64,000 nucleotides of DNA from contig NZ_FPBP01000011.1 of NCBI RefSeq assembly GCF_900116705.1, forward strand, positions 92,851 through 156,850. Reading direction: 5' to 3'. Source of the DNA: Halomonas korlensis. GTDB lineage: Bacteria; Pseudomonadota; Gammaproteobacteria; Pseudomonadales; Halomonadaceae. Made by a program: the position numbers and the translations under genes. Shown here one piece after another: positions 54,561 through 63,125 of this stretch (the stretch's first letter is position 1; the number at the start of each line of letters is the position of its first letter). The notes under the pieces are model-generated. The model ran no database searches, had not been told where the DNA came from, and worked only from the letters and a program-made list of their open reading frames with translations.

Positions 54561-55432
54561 AGAAGGTGACGACGGCCCGTTTTGAACTGCTGCCCATCGC
54601 CGGACTGCAGGAGGCGGCCCGGGCTCTGCCGCACGGCGCCGTGGTTACCGTGACCTGCTCGCCGCGCCACGGCCTGGAGCGCACCCTGGCGGCCAGCGAG
54701 TGGCTGGTCGGGAGAGGCTTTCACGTGGTGCCGCACCTTGCCGCCCGTCTGATGCGCGACCGCGCCCACCTGGAGCAGTTACTGGGGCGCCTCGCGGCGC
54801 TGGGCATCGACGAGGCCTTCGTGGTGGGCGGCGATGTCGAGCGAGCGGTGGGGGACTACCCTCATGGCCTGGCGCTGCTCGAGGCCCTGGACGGGCTTGA
54901 GCTGCGGCCGGCGCGAATCGGCGTGCCTGTCTATCCGGAGGGGCATCACCGCATCGAAGCGGCGCAACTGCAACGAGACCTGGAGGCCAAGGTGGCGCTG
55001 GCCGATTACGCCGTCACCCAGCTGTGCTTCGAGGCGGCGCCGCTGCTGGCCTGGCGCGAGCGGCAGCGGCGGCTCGGTCTCTCCTTGCCGGTACATGCCG
55101 GGATTCCCGGCGTCATGGAGCCCAGACGGCTGCTCACCATCGCCTTGCGCCTGGGGCTGGGGCCGTCGGTGCGCACCCTGCGCCGTCAATCGGGCTGGAT
55201 GGCACGGTTGCTGCGGCCATCACCCTATCGGCCCGATGCCCTGCTGGAGGGAGTGGGCCCGCTGCTCGGCGACGCCCAGGCGGGCTTCGTTGGCCTGCAC
55301 GTCTATACCTTCAACCGAGTCGAGTCCACCCGCCACTGGCTGGAAAAGCGTCTGGAGCTGGTGCCCGGTCGGCCTGCGCTCGATCAGCCTGAGGACCAGG
55401 CCGCCACCCCCGCCGGCGGTCCCTTGGCATGA
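54557..55432 (+). CDS. Short methylenetetrahydrofolate-reductase-like protein
   Basis: A 291-residue TIM-barrel protein of the MetF family. It has VVTVTCSPRHGLERTLAASE near residue 31 (where MetF has VTYGAGG), VVPHLAARLM, FVVGGDVERAVGDYPHGLAL and HVYTFNRVESTRHWL at the C-terminus. It is translationally coupled to the demethylase gene through GTGA; a GTG at 54566 is another possible start. A likely job is oxidation of 5-methyl-THF produced by the partner to methylene-THF, the reverse of biosynthetic MetF. That is an inference. Low similarity to housekeeping MetF suggests a specialised role. Confidence 0.78.
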   Translation: MKKVTTARFELLPIAGLQEAARALPHGAVVTVTCSPRHGLERTLAASEWLVGRGFHVVPHLAARLMRDRAHLEQLLGRLAALGIDEAFVVGGDVERAVGDYPHGLALLEALDGLELRPARIGVPVYPEGHHRIEAAQLQRDLEAKVALADYAVTQLCFEAAPLLAWRERQRRLGLSLPVHAGIPGVMEPRRLLTIALRLGLGPSVRTLRRQSGWMARLLRPSPYRPDALLEGVGPLLGDAQAGFVGLHVYTFNRVESTRHWLEKRLELVPGRPALDQPEDQAATPAGGPLA

Positions 55433-55494
55433 GGCACGCGCTGTCGTCTTCCGGCGACGGCGAGTCAACAAATATGGATACCCGCGACGAGCGC

Positions 55495-55522
55495 TTTCTT
55501 GCTTGCTGTAAAAGCATATACT
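55495..55522 (+). promoter_or_regulatory. Possible promoter for the glycine-zipper protein
   Basis: TTTCTT and TATACT are 16 bases apart, about 120 bases before the gene. The -10 hexamer is good and the -35 weak. Confidence 0.4.
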
Positions 55523-55639
55523 GATCTTCGTCTCTCGCGCGGTGCAGGAAGCGATGCGTCTCTCATCGTCCTTGTCACGCCTCCGCGAAGCGGTTTCTCG
55601 AATGATGATGGCGCGTCAGCGCCCTCCAGGAGGTGGAAA

Positions 55640-56191
55640 ATGAGCAAGTCGATCGTGGTGGGCACCACCCTGGCCGTGTTGGGGCTGGGCGGGCTGGCCT
55701 TCGGGGCCTGGCAGGTCCAGCAGGAAGACACGCCGCAATTTGCCGAGATTACCCATGTGGAAACCCTGACGCGGACCGTGGAAACCCCGCGCGAGGTGTG
55801 CGAGGACGTGGTGGTGACGCAGCGGGCACCGACCCGCGATCCCAACCGGATCGTCGGCACGGCCGCGGGCGCGATCGTCGGCGGCCTGCTGGGCAATCAA
55901 GTGGGTGGCGGCAGCGGCAAGAAAATCGCCACCGTGGCCGGAGTCGTCGGGGGTGGCCTGGCCGGCCGTGAGGTGCAGGAGCGCGTCGAGGCTGGCCAGA
56001 CGACCTCCACGACCCAGCGCCGCTGCGACACCGTTGTCGATACCCGCCAGGAAGCCGAGGGCTACGAAGTGACCTGGCGCAACGGCGACGTGGTGCAGAC
56101 CAGCCGACTCGACAGCGCGCCCGAGGGCGATCGTGTACTGCTCGAGGACGGGCGGCCGCAATGGGGCGCGACCCTGACCGACGAGAGCTGA
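55640..56191 (+). CDS. Glycine-zipper 2TM-domain envelope protein
   Basis: A 183-residue protein with one N-terminal membrane or signal segment (VVGTTLAVLGLGGLAFGAW) and a central glycine zipper (GTAAGAIVGGLLGNQVGGGS, then a second GVVGGGLAGREV). It resembles SlyB/Rick_17kDa proteins that stabilise the outer membrane. There is no lipobox Cys in the signal, so it is probably not a lipoprotein. ATG at 55640 has an AGGAGGTGG site, the best in this region. Upstream in-frame starts to 55499 lie in the promoter region. A bidirectional terminator follows. Confidence 0.82.
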   Translation: MSKSIVVGTTLAVLGLGGLAFGAWQVQQEDTPQFAEITHVETLTRTVETPREVCEDVVVTQRAPTRDPNRIVGTAAGAIVGGLLGNQVGGGSGKKIATVAGVVGGGLAGREVQERVEAGQTTSTTQRRCDTVVDTRQEAEGYEVTWRNGDVVQTSRLDSAPEGDRVLLEDGRPQWGATLTDES

Positions 56192-56228
56192 ACCTTCAGC
56201 GGCGCCAGTCGGCGACGCCAGAATTCTT

Positions 56229-56256
56229 GACGCCCCGACCGAACGGTCGGGGCGTC
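56229..56256. terminator. Bidirectional hairpin between convergent genes
   Basis: A 12-bp perfect stem GACGCCCCGACC / GGTCGGGGCGTC around GAAC lies between the glycine-zipper gene and the second puuA-like gene. There is no long T-run on either side. Confidence 0.7.
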
Positions 56257-56263
56257 GTCGTGT

Positions 56264-57640
56264 CTAGACATGGCGCAGATACCAGTCGTATTCCAGCTTG
56301 CTGACGCTCTGCATGGCCTGGTCACGTTCGGCGCGACGGTTGGCCACAAAAACCTTGATGAAGTCTCGGCCGAGTGCCTGGGTCATTACCTCGCTGCCCT
56401 CCAGCAGGTCGAGGGCGCGCGTCCAGCTGTTGCTCAGGCTGGGCGGGAACTGCTGGTAGGCATTGCCGATCGCCGCGGCAGGCGGCGTGAGCGAGCCGGC
56501 CAGGCCGTGTTCGATGCCGGCCAGCAGGGCGGCCAGCAGCAGATAGGGGTTGGCGTCGGCGCCGGCCACGCGGTGTTCGATCCGCCTGGCCGCATTGGGG
56601 CCGGAGGGAATACGCAGCGCCACTGAGCGGTTGTCGACTCCCCAGGTAGGCGTCATGGGCACATAGAGCCCCGGCTGAAAGCGGCGGAAGGAGTTGAGGT
56701 TAGGCGCGAACAGCGCCATCGAGGCCGGCATCAGGACCAGCAGGCCGGCGATGGCCTGTCGCAGCAGTAAAGTGCCGTGAGGGTCGCCGTCGTCGGCGGC
56801 GAAGACGTTATGGCCGGCCTCGTCCAGCAGGCTGATATGCACATGGGTGCCGTTGCCCGCTTCCAGGCCGTAGGGTTTGGCCATAAAGGTCGCCTCGAAG
56901 CCATGCTTCAGCGCAACACCCTTGATCAGACGTTTGAGCAGCACGGCGCTGTCGCAAGCCGTCAGGACGTCGTCGACATGCAGCAGGTTGATCTCGAACT
57001 GGCCGGGGGCGCACTCCTTGAGCGCGGTGTCCAGCGGCAGGCCCTGTACCTCGGCGGCGTTCTGTATCGCCTCCAGAAGGTCCGAGTACTCGTCGAGCTC
57101 GTTGATCGAATAGAGCTGGCTCTGGGTGGCGCGCTCGCCGGTGGCCGGCGAGCAGGGCGGTTGCACCATGCCGAGGTCATCACGCGCCCGATCGACCAGA
57201 TAGAATTCCATTTCCACCGCCACCACGGGTGTCAGGCCGCGCGCCTGTAGCCGCGCCAGCTGTTGCGCCAGCACCTGACGAGGATCGGCGAAGAAGGGCG
57301 TCTCGTCGGCTTCGACCATGCTCATCAGCAGTTGTGCCTGTCGGCCACCACGCAGCCAGGGGCTCGGCATCAGGCTCCCCGGGACCGGCCGGCAGACCCG
57401 GTCGCCGTCGCCCGTGGTCAGCCCCAACCCGGTTTCCTCGATGGTGTTGCCAAGAATGTCCAGAGCGAAGACCGACGCCGGCAGGTTGATGCCCTCCCGA
57501 TAGGCTTTCTCGAGGTTGCCGCGGCCGATGCGCTTGCCGCGCAGCACACCATTGAGATCGCTGAGCAACAGGTCGATGCTGTCGATCTCGGGATGACGGT
57601 CAAGAAAGTGCAAGGCTTCATCGGTGGGGTGTGAGGGCAT
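56264..57640 (-). CDS. puuA: Gamma-glutamylpolyamine synthetase (glutamine-synthetase fold), copy 2
   Basis: A 458-residue GS-fold ligase. It has IDLLLSDLNGVLRGKRIGR near residue 21, VAVEMEFYLVD, FEINLLHVDDVL, GTHVHISLLDEAGHNVFA and IEHRVAGADANPYLLLAA. It is divergent from puuD with 253 bases between the starts. The neighbouring puuD, aminotransferase and aldehyde dehydrogenase make this the more PuuA-like copy in context. Compared with copy 1 it lacks several N-terminal residues and differs in the substrate loops. Confidence 0.88.
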   Translation of the reverse strand: MPSHPTDEALHFLDRHPEIDSIDLLLSDLNGVLRGKRIGRGNLEKAYREGINLPASVFALDILGNTIEETGLGLTTGDGDRVCRPVPGSLMPSPWLRGGRQAQLLMSMVEADETPFFADPRQVLAQQLARLQARGLTPVVAVEMEFYLVDRARDDLGMVQPPCSPATGERATQSQLYSINELDEYSDLLEAIQNAAEVQGLPLDTALKECAPGQFEINLLHVDDVLTACDSAVLLKRLIKGVALKHGFEATFMAKPYGLEAGNGTHVHISLLDEAGHNVFAADDGDPHGTLLLRQAIAGLLVLMPASMALFAPNLNSFRRFQPGLYVPMTPTWGVDNRSVALRIPSGPNAARRIEHRVAGADANPYLLLAALLAGIEHGLAGSLTPPAAAIGNAYQQFPPSLSNSWTRALDLLEGSEVMTQALGRDFIKVFVANRRAERDQAMQSVSKLEYDWYLRHV

Positions 57641-57893
57641 GGCGCACCTTTATGTCCTGTTCGTTATCTCTGTGGGCTATCTTTGAAGTCTTGTCGGGTG
57701 TTGTCAAATACTTTACGGGCTCAGTAGCGTCTCGCGATGGTGTCGCGGTGTCGAAAAGCGCCGGGGCATTGGATGAGGTGTGAAAGCGCCAGACGTTGAT
57801 CGCACGGATCAGGCGGCTTGGCAGCCGCCTTTGAGCGGCGTATGTTGAGCAAAGCATAACACTCAAGTGCAATGACGACTCAAGGAGACTGAC

Positions 57894-58661
57894 ATGCAGA
57901 GCCGGCCCCTGGTGGGTGTGATCGCCTGCCGTCGTGAGGTAGAGGGGCACCCTGCCCATACGGTCACCGACAAGTACCTGACCGTCCTGCGTGACTACGG
58001 GTTGGCGCCGGTGATCCTGCCGGTCTGGGAAGGCGTCGTGCAGACCGACCTGCTTCGCCCTCTTGATGGCCTCTTGCTGACCGGCAGTTACAGCAATGTC
58101 GAACCGGGTCGCTATGGCGTAGCGCGCGCGCCCGAGAACACCCATGACGATCGGCATCGCGATGCCGCCGCGCTGGCCTGGATCCCCGCGGCGCTGGACA
58201 TGGGGCTCGCCCTGTTCGGTATCTGTCGTGGCTTTCAGGAGATCAACGTGGCCTTCGGCGGCACGCTGCACCAGGCGGTGCAGATGGTGCCGGGCTTGCT
58301 CGACCACCGGGAGCCGGAGGGGGATCGCGAGCAGCGTTATGCGCCGGCCCATGACATCGAGATCCTGCCGGGCGGACGCCTGGAAGCGCTCTATCCGCAA
58401 CCTCGGGCGTGGGTCAATTCCCTGCACCAGCAGGGGATCGCCTCGTTGGGGCCGGGGCTGGTGGCCGAGGCGGTGGCGCCGGACGGTCTGGTCGAGGCGA
58501 TATCCGTGCGTGACGCGCCGGGCTTTGCCATGGCGGTGCAGTGGCACCCCGAATGGCGCACGCCGGAGCACCCGCTCTACGACGCCCTCTTTCAAGCGTT
58601 TGCCGGCGCCTGCGTTGCTCGTCGTCACGCGGTGACGATTACCGCCGCGGCCGATGCCTGA
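57894..58661 (+). CDS. puuD: Gamma-glutamyl-GABA hydrolase
   Basis: PuuD splits gamma-glutamyl-GABA to glutamate and GABA, the last step of the gamma-glutamylated route. The 255-residue class I amidotransferase-like protein has GLLLTGSYSNVEP near residue 59, nucleophile Cys111 in LFGICRGFQEINVAFGG and catalytic His/Glu in VQWHPEW. ATG at 57894 has an AAGGAGACTGAC site. First gene of puuD, aminotransferase, aldehyde dehydrogenase on the plus strand. Confidence 0.92.
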   Translation: MQSRPLVGVIACRREVEGHPAHTVTDKYLTVLRDYGLAPVILPVWEGVVQTDLLRPLDGLLLTGSYSNVEPGRYGVARAPENTHDDRHRDAAALAWIPAALDMGLALFGICRGFQEINVAFGGTLHQAVQMVPGLLDHREPEGDREQRYAPAHDIEILPGGRLEALYPQPRAWVNSLHQQGIASLGPGLVAEAVAPDGLVEAISVRDAPGFAMAVQWHPEWRTPEHPLYDALFQAFAGACVARRHAVTITAAADA

Positions 58662-58718
58662 ATCGCCAACCCAAGTCGCCAATCAACGTTGCCAAGCCAC
58701 GTCGCCAGGAGAAACCCG

Positions 58719-60164
58719 ATGACCGACGAGTTGACACGGCTCGACCGTGCCCACCATCTGCACCCCTTTACCGACTTCAAGGCGCTGGGCGAGGAGGGTA
58801 GCCGCATCATCGTTCATGCCGAGGGGGTCTATATTCATGACAGCGAGGGGCGTCGACTGCTCGACGCCATGGCGGGCCTGTGGTGCGTTAACCTGGGCTA
58901 TGGTCGCGAGGAACTGATAACGGCCGCCACCGAGCAACTGCGCGAGCTTCCCTACTATAATAATTTCTTCAAGAGCACCCATGCCCCAGCGGTCAAGCTC
59001 GCCGCGAAGCTCAGCGAGATTGCCCCGGCGCACATGAACCACGTGTTCTTTACGGGTTCGGGGTCGGAGGCCAACGACACGATGCTGCGCATGGCGCGTC
59101 GTTATTGGGCATTGAAAGGCAAGCCCGAGAAACAATGGATCATCGCCCGCGAGAACGCCTATCACGGCTCTACCGTGGCCGGCATGAGCCTCGGCGGCAT
59201 GGCGCCGATGCACGAACAGGGCGGCCCGCTGGTACCCGGCATCACTCATGTGCGCCAGCCCTATTGGTTTGGGGAAGGACGGTTTGGGGAAGGCCCTTTG
59301 AATGACGCGGCCGATCCGTCCGCGCAGGCGTTCGGCCGCGACTGTGCGGCGGCCATCGAGGCGAGGATTCTCGAACTGGGTGAGGACAAGGTGGCGGCGT
59401 TCATCGCCGAGCCGGTGCAGGGCGCGGGCGGCGCCATCATCCCACCCGAGAGCTATTGGCCGGCGGTCAAGGCGGTACTGGCGAAGTACGATATCCTGCT
59501 GGTGGTCGACGAGGTCATCTGCGGTTTCGGTCGCCTGGGCGCATGGTTCGGCAGCATGCACTACGACCTCGCGCCGGACCTGATGCCGATCGCCAAGGGG
59601 CTCTCGTCGGGGTATCTGCCGATCGGCGGGGTGCTGGTAGGTGACCGCGTCGCCGACACGCTCATCGAGGAGGGCGGCGAATTCTTCCACGGCTTCACCT
59701 ATTCGGGCCACCCGGTCTGTGCCGCCGTGGCGCTCAAGAACCTCGAGATCCTGCAGGACGAGAGGGTGATCGAGCGGGTGCGCGAGGATCTCGGCCCCTA
59801 CCTCGCCAGCCGCTGGGCGACGCTGGCCGAGCACCCCATCGTCGGCGAGGCCCGCTCGCTGGGGCTGATCGGCGCGCTGGAACTCGTCGCCGACAAGGCC
59901 GGCCGGGCGCGTTTCGACAAGTCGCTGGCCGCGGGCAACCTGTGCCGCGATATCTGCATCGAGCGAGGGCTGGTGATGCGCTCAGTGGGCGATACCATGA
60001 TCATCTCGCCGCCGCTGGTGATCACCCATGCCCAGATCGACGCGATGGTCGACCTGGCCCGCGACGCCCTGGACGAGACTGCCCGTCGGTTGTCGCTACA
60101 GATCGCCCACGGCGCGGATAACCGCGCAGGCAACGTTTCAGAAACACAGGAGAGACACATATGA
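58719..60164 (+). CDS. Putrescine-type class III aminotransferase (SpuC-like)
   Basis: A 481-residue omega-aminotransferase. It has HHLHPFTDFKALGEEGSRII at the N-terminus, FTGSGSEANDTMLRMARRYW, NAYHGSTVAGMSLGGM, VVDEVICGFGRLG, and the PLP Lys293 in IAKGLSSGYLPIGG. This is the SpuC/putrescine-pyruvate pattern, though beta-alanine and taurine aminotransferases are close. ATG at 58719 has a CAGGAG site; an in-frame start at 58689 is less good. It carries a small internal repeat FGEGRFGEG (59266-59293). The last 25 residues extend past the usual end. The stop overlaps the next ATG (ATGA). Confidence 0.88.
   Translation: MTDELTRLDRAHHLHPFTDFKALGEEGSRIIVHAEGVYIHDSEGRRLLDAMAGLWCVNLGYGREELITAATEQLRELPYYNNFFKSTHAPAVKLAAKLSEIAPAHMNHVFFTGSGSEANDTMLRMARRYWALKGKPEKQWIIARENAYHGSTVAGMSLGGMAPMHEQGGPLVPGITHVRQPYWFGEGRFGEGPLNDAADPSAQAFGRDCAAAIEARILELGEDKVAAFIAEPVQGAGGAIIPPESYWPAVKAVLAKYDILLVVDEVICGFGRLGAWFGSMHYDLAPDLMPIAKGLSSGYLPIGGVLVGDRVADTLIEEGGEFFHGFTYSGHPVCAAVALKNLEILQDERVIERVREDLGPYLASRWATLAEHPIVGEARSLGLIGALELVADKAGRARFDKSLAAGNLCRDICIERGLVMRSVGDTMIISPPLVITHAQIDAMVDLARDALDETARRLSLQIAHGADNRAGNVSETQERHI
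59266..59293 (+). repeat. Short 15-bp-period direct repeat in the aminotransferase gene
   Basis: GGTTTGGGGAAGG occurs at 59266-59278 and 59281-59293. In frame it doubles the residues FGEG, a five-residue insertion if the repeat is recent. Confidence 0.8.
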
Positions 60165-61654
60165 GCCATCCCCAGCGACATGCCGACTGGCACCAGATGG
60201 CCGCGGATATGCGATTCGAGACCCGGGCCTATATCAACGACCAGTTCGTGGACGCCGCCTCCGGCGAAACCTTCGAGACGCTCAACCCGGCCACCGGCAA
60301 GTGCCTGGCGCAGGTGGCCAGTTGCGACGGCCCCGATGCCGAGCTTGCGGTCGGTCATGCACGGGCGGCCTTCCAGGCAGGCGAATGGTCGCGACTCGCC
60401 CCGGTTCGGCGCAAGAAAACCCTCTTGGCGCTTGCCGAACTTATGGAGGCGAATCGTCACGAACTGGCGCTGCTCGACACCCTGGACATGGGCAAGCCAA
60501 TCACCAGCTCGCTGGGCGACATGCAGGGCGCCATCGGCTGCGTTCGCTATCACGCCGAGTCCATCGACAAGCTGTTCGGGGAAGTGGCCCCGACCGGCGA
60601 CGACTCGCTGGCGCTGGTGCTGCGCGAGCCGCTGGGCGTGGTGGCCTCCATCGTGCCCTGGAACTTCCCGCTGATGATGACCGCCTGGAAGATCGCCCCG
60701 GCGCTGGCCGCGGGCAATAGCGTGATTCTCAAGCCCTCGGAGAAATCACCGCTATCCGCGCTGCGCCTGGCCGAGCTGGCACGGGAAGCCGGCCTGCCGA
60801 GCGGCGTCTTCCAGGTATTACCCGGCTTCGGGCATACCGTGGGCAAGGCGCTGGCGCTGTCCATGGGCGTCGATTGCCTGTCCTTCACCGGCTCGACGCA
60901 GGTCGGCAAGCAACTGATGCAGTATGCCGGCCAGTCCAACCTCAAGAAGGTCTACCTGGAGTGCGGCGGCAAGAGCCCCAACCTGGTCTTCGCCGACTGC
61001 AAGGACCTGGACCGGGTGGCCCGGCATGCCGCCGAGGCGATCTTCCACAACCAGGGCGAAGTCTGCATCGCCGGTTCGCGTCTGCTGGTGGAGAATTCGA
61101 TTCGCGCGGCGTTTGTCGAGAAGGTGCTCGCTGCCGCCGAGACCATGCAGCCGGGCGACCCGCTGGACCCTGAGAGCTTCATGGGCGCGATGGTCGACGA
61201 GACCCAGCATCGCCGCGTGCTCGACTTCATTCGCCAAGGGGTCGAGGAGGGTGCTTCGCTGCGCGCCGGCGGAGAAGCACTCAAGGGCGATGGCTGGTTC
61301 ATTCCGCCCACCGTTTTCGACGGGGTGACGCCGCAGATGGTCATCGGGCGTGAGGAAATCTTCGGGCCGGTGCTGGCAATCTTCGGCTTCGACAGCGAAG
61401 AAGAGGCCATCGCCATGGCCAACGACAGTGACTACGGCCTCGCCGCGGGTTTCTGGAGTCAGGACATCGATCGCATCATGCGCGTGACGCGCCGGCTGCA
61501 TTCCGGCCAGGTATTCGTCAACAACTGGGCCGGCGGCGACCAGACGGTGCCGTTCGGCGGCGTCAAGCAGTCGGGCAATGGTCGCGACAAGTCGCATCAC
61601 AGCCTGGAGGAGTACTCCGAGCTCAAGACGGTCTGGATGTCGTTGGCCACCTGA
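60161..61654 (+). CDS. puuC: Gamma-glutamyl-gamma-aminobutyraldehyde dehydrogenase (PuuC-like)
   Basis: This oxidises the aldehyde from PuuB or from the aminotransferase to the acid. The 497-residue aldehyde dehydrogenase has catalytic Cys302 in HNQGEVCIAGSRLLVE, Glu in LECGGKSPNLVF, cofactor segment VASIVPWNFPLMMTAWK, and the C-terminal VPFGGVKQSGNGRDKS. Length equals that of E. coli PuuC (495) within two residues. It is coupled to the aminotransferase through ATGA. Confidence 0.91.
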   Translation: MSHPQRHADWHQMAADMRFETRAYINDQFVDAASGETFETLNPATGKCLAQVASCDGPDAELAVGHARAAFQAGEWSRLAPVRRKKTLLALAELMEANRHELALLDTLDMGKPITSSLGDMQGAIGCVRYHAESIDKLFGEVAPTGDDSLALVLREPLGVVASIVPWNFPLMMTAWKIAPALAAGNSVILKPSEKSPLSALRLAELAREAGLPSGVFQVLPGFGHTVGKALALSMGVDCLSFTGSTQVGKQLMQYAGQSNLKKVYLECGGKSPNLVFADCKDLDRVARHAAEAIFHNQGEVCIAGSRLLVENSIRAAFVEKVLAAAETMQPGDPLDPESFMGAMVDETQHRRVLDFIRQGVEEGASLRAGGEALKGDGWFIPPTVFDGVTPQMVIGREEIFGPVLAIFGFDSEEEAIAMANDSDYGLAAGFWSQDIDRIMRVTRRLHSGQVFVNNWAGGDQTVPFGGVKQSGNGRDKSHHSLEEYSELKTVWMSLAT

Positions 61655-61743
61655 ACCATTTCGCCATATCGTGACGCGACGTATCGAAGTTGTAGAAGAT
61701 TTGTCGTAGGGTGGTCTCCTTGACCACTTCTCAGGAGACCGCC

Positions 61744-61911
61744 ATGGGGCTTTTCAATCGTGATCCCGCCAAGAAGCTTCAGAAGGAATACGAGCGCAAG
61801 CTAGAGCAGGCGATGATGGCAGCTCGCAACGGTGACATGCGGGCCAATGCGACTTTGACGGAGCAAGCCAATACGCTGCTGGCCGAGATCGAGAAGCTGA
61901 AGCCATCTTAG
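61744..61911 (+). CDS. Small DUF6435-type (Lacal_2735-like) protein
   Basis: A 55-residue charged protein. Its pattern GLFNRDPAKKLQKEYERKLE, followed by QAMMAARNGDMRANATLTEQ, recalls a widespread small family of unknown function (memory of DUF6435/Lacal_2735; not checked). It is predicted to be two helices, possibly a coiled coil. ATG at 61744 has a CAGGAGACC site, so the gene is likely real despite its size. In-frame start at 61711 is less good. Followed by 188 bases in which I see no gene. Confidence 0.75.
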   Translation: MGLFNRDPAKKLQKEYERKLEQAMMAARNGDMRANATLTEQANTLLAEIEKLKPS

Positions 61912-62099
61912 CCCTCGCGCTTGCCTGACCCGGCTACTCGTCGATATCCGACGAAGCACCGATGCCTTCGCAGTGACTGCTAACGCAGGAGTATCACCAG
62001 GCATCAGTGTTAAAGGAAACCTGTTGTAAAGGGTTTGTTAAAGATATGGCGTGAAGAAACACTTCGCTGTGCAGCATCTCATGGAGCATTAGAGTGTTT

Positions 62100-63048
62100 T
62101 CACCCTGACCGGCCATAGCCGCAGTGCAGGATATAGCGCTCGCATTCGCTGGCGGTAAACCGATCGAGCAGGCCGCCAATCGCCGACCACAGCGCATCGA
62201 CGGTACGCGCGGCGGTCTTGCGCAGCAACGTTTTCAGCTTCGCAAAGACCTGCTCGATCGGGTTGTCATCGGGGCTGTAAGGCGGCAAGTAGCGCAGCTC
62301 GGCGCCACGCGCTTCGATCGCTTCCCGCACGCCAACGACTTTATGCGAGCCCAGGTTATCCATTATGACGATGTCGCCGACGCCCAGCATGGGGGCGAGC
62401 GCCTGTTCCACCCAAGCGCGAAAGACTCGCCCATTGATGGGCCCATCGAGAACCAAGGGGGCGATCAGCCCCTCCGCACGAAGCGCACAAAGGAAGGTGG
62501 TGGTCTTCCAGTGGCCGTAGGGGACGTAGCCGGGACAGCGTTGGCCGCGTGGCGAGCGGCCCCGTCGGGGACTCATCTGGGTATTGGCCCAGGTTTCATC
62601 GACAAAGACCAGCCGCCGCGTATCGAGATGAGGCCGCTCAGCCGCCCAGGCGCGCCTTGCCTGAGCCACATCGGGACGTTGCTGTTCGGCCGCGTGAACG
62701 GTTTTTTTTCAAGGTGAGCCCCAGCCGGCCCAATGTCTTCCACATCGTTGCCAGGCTCACCCGGCGGCCATGCTCAGCCTCGACCCACTGGCATAACTGC
62801 GCCAGTGTCTGGTCAGGTGCCGCAGCCACCCGTTCGGCCAGGGCGGCTTCGAGTCCAAGGAGCCGGAGGGGCACATGGTTGCATTGGGCGCCCGCGTTAA
62901 GCTGGCCGCTTCGCTGTCGCGAACGTACCCGGGCCACATAGGACTCGCTCACCGCAAAGCGTGCGGCCACTTCACGAAGCGAACCGCTGGCCGCCATGAC
63001 CCGGTCGCGCAGATCCTGACCATAGGCCTGCCCCCGTCGCCATCCCAT
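62100..63048 (-). CDS. IS630-family transposase with a frame break at a run of eight A
   Basis: The N-terminal part starts at ATG 63048 (GGGAGGATGATCC upstream). It contains the helix-turn-helix DLRDRVMAASGSLREVAARF, then VSESYVARVRSR, then a second HTH region ending LGLTLKK. The DDE catalytic part is in another frame: VFVDETWANTQM, IVIMDNLGSHK and PPYSPDDNPIEQVFAKLK, ending at 62100. The frames join at eight A on the minus strand (plus-strand T at 62702-62709). Removing one A, or adding two, restores one 315-residue protein. The break may be programmed (many IS630 elements use such runs) or a mutation. No convincing terminal repeats were found by eye. Confidence 0.85.
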
Positions 63049-63125
63049 GGGATCATCCTCCCTCGAGCGCTGCACCAAGACTCCCTTCGTTATTCTGGCA
63101 GCTTGTTCCAGGCGCTGCCCCCTAA

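Noticed and set aside
61990..63125. Terminal inverted repeats for the IS630 element
   Set aside because: Segments such as CTTCGCTGTGCAGC (left) and CTTGGTGCAGC (right, inverted) are only partly alike. I could not fix ends or a TA duplication by eye.
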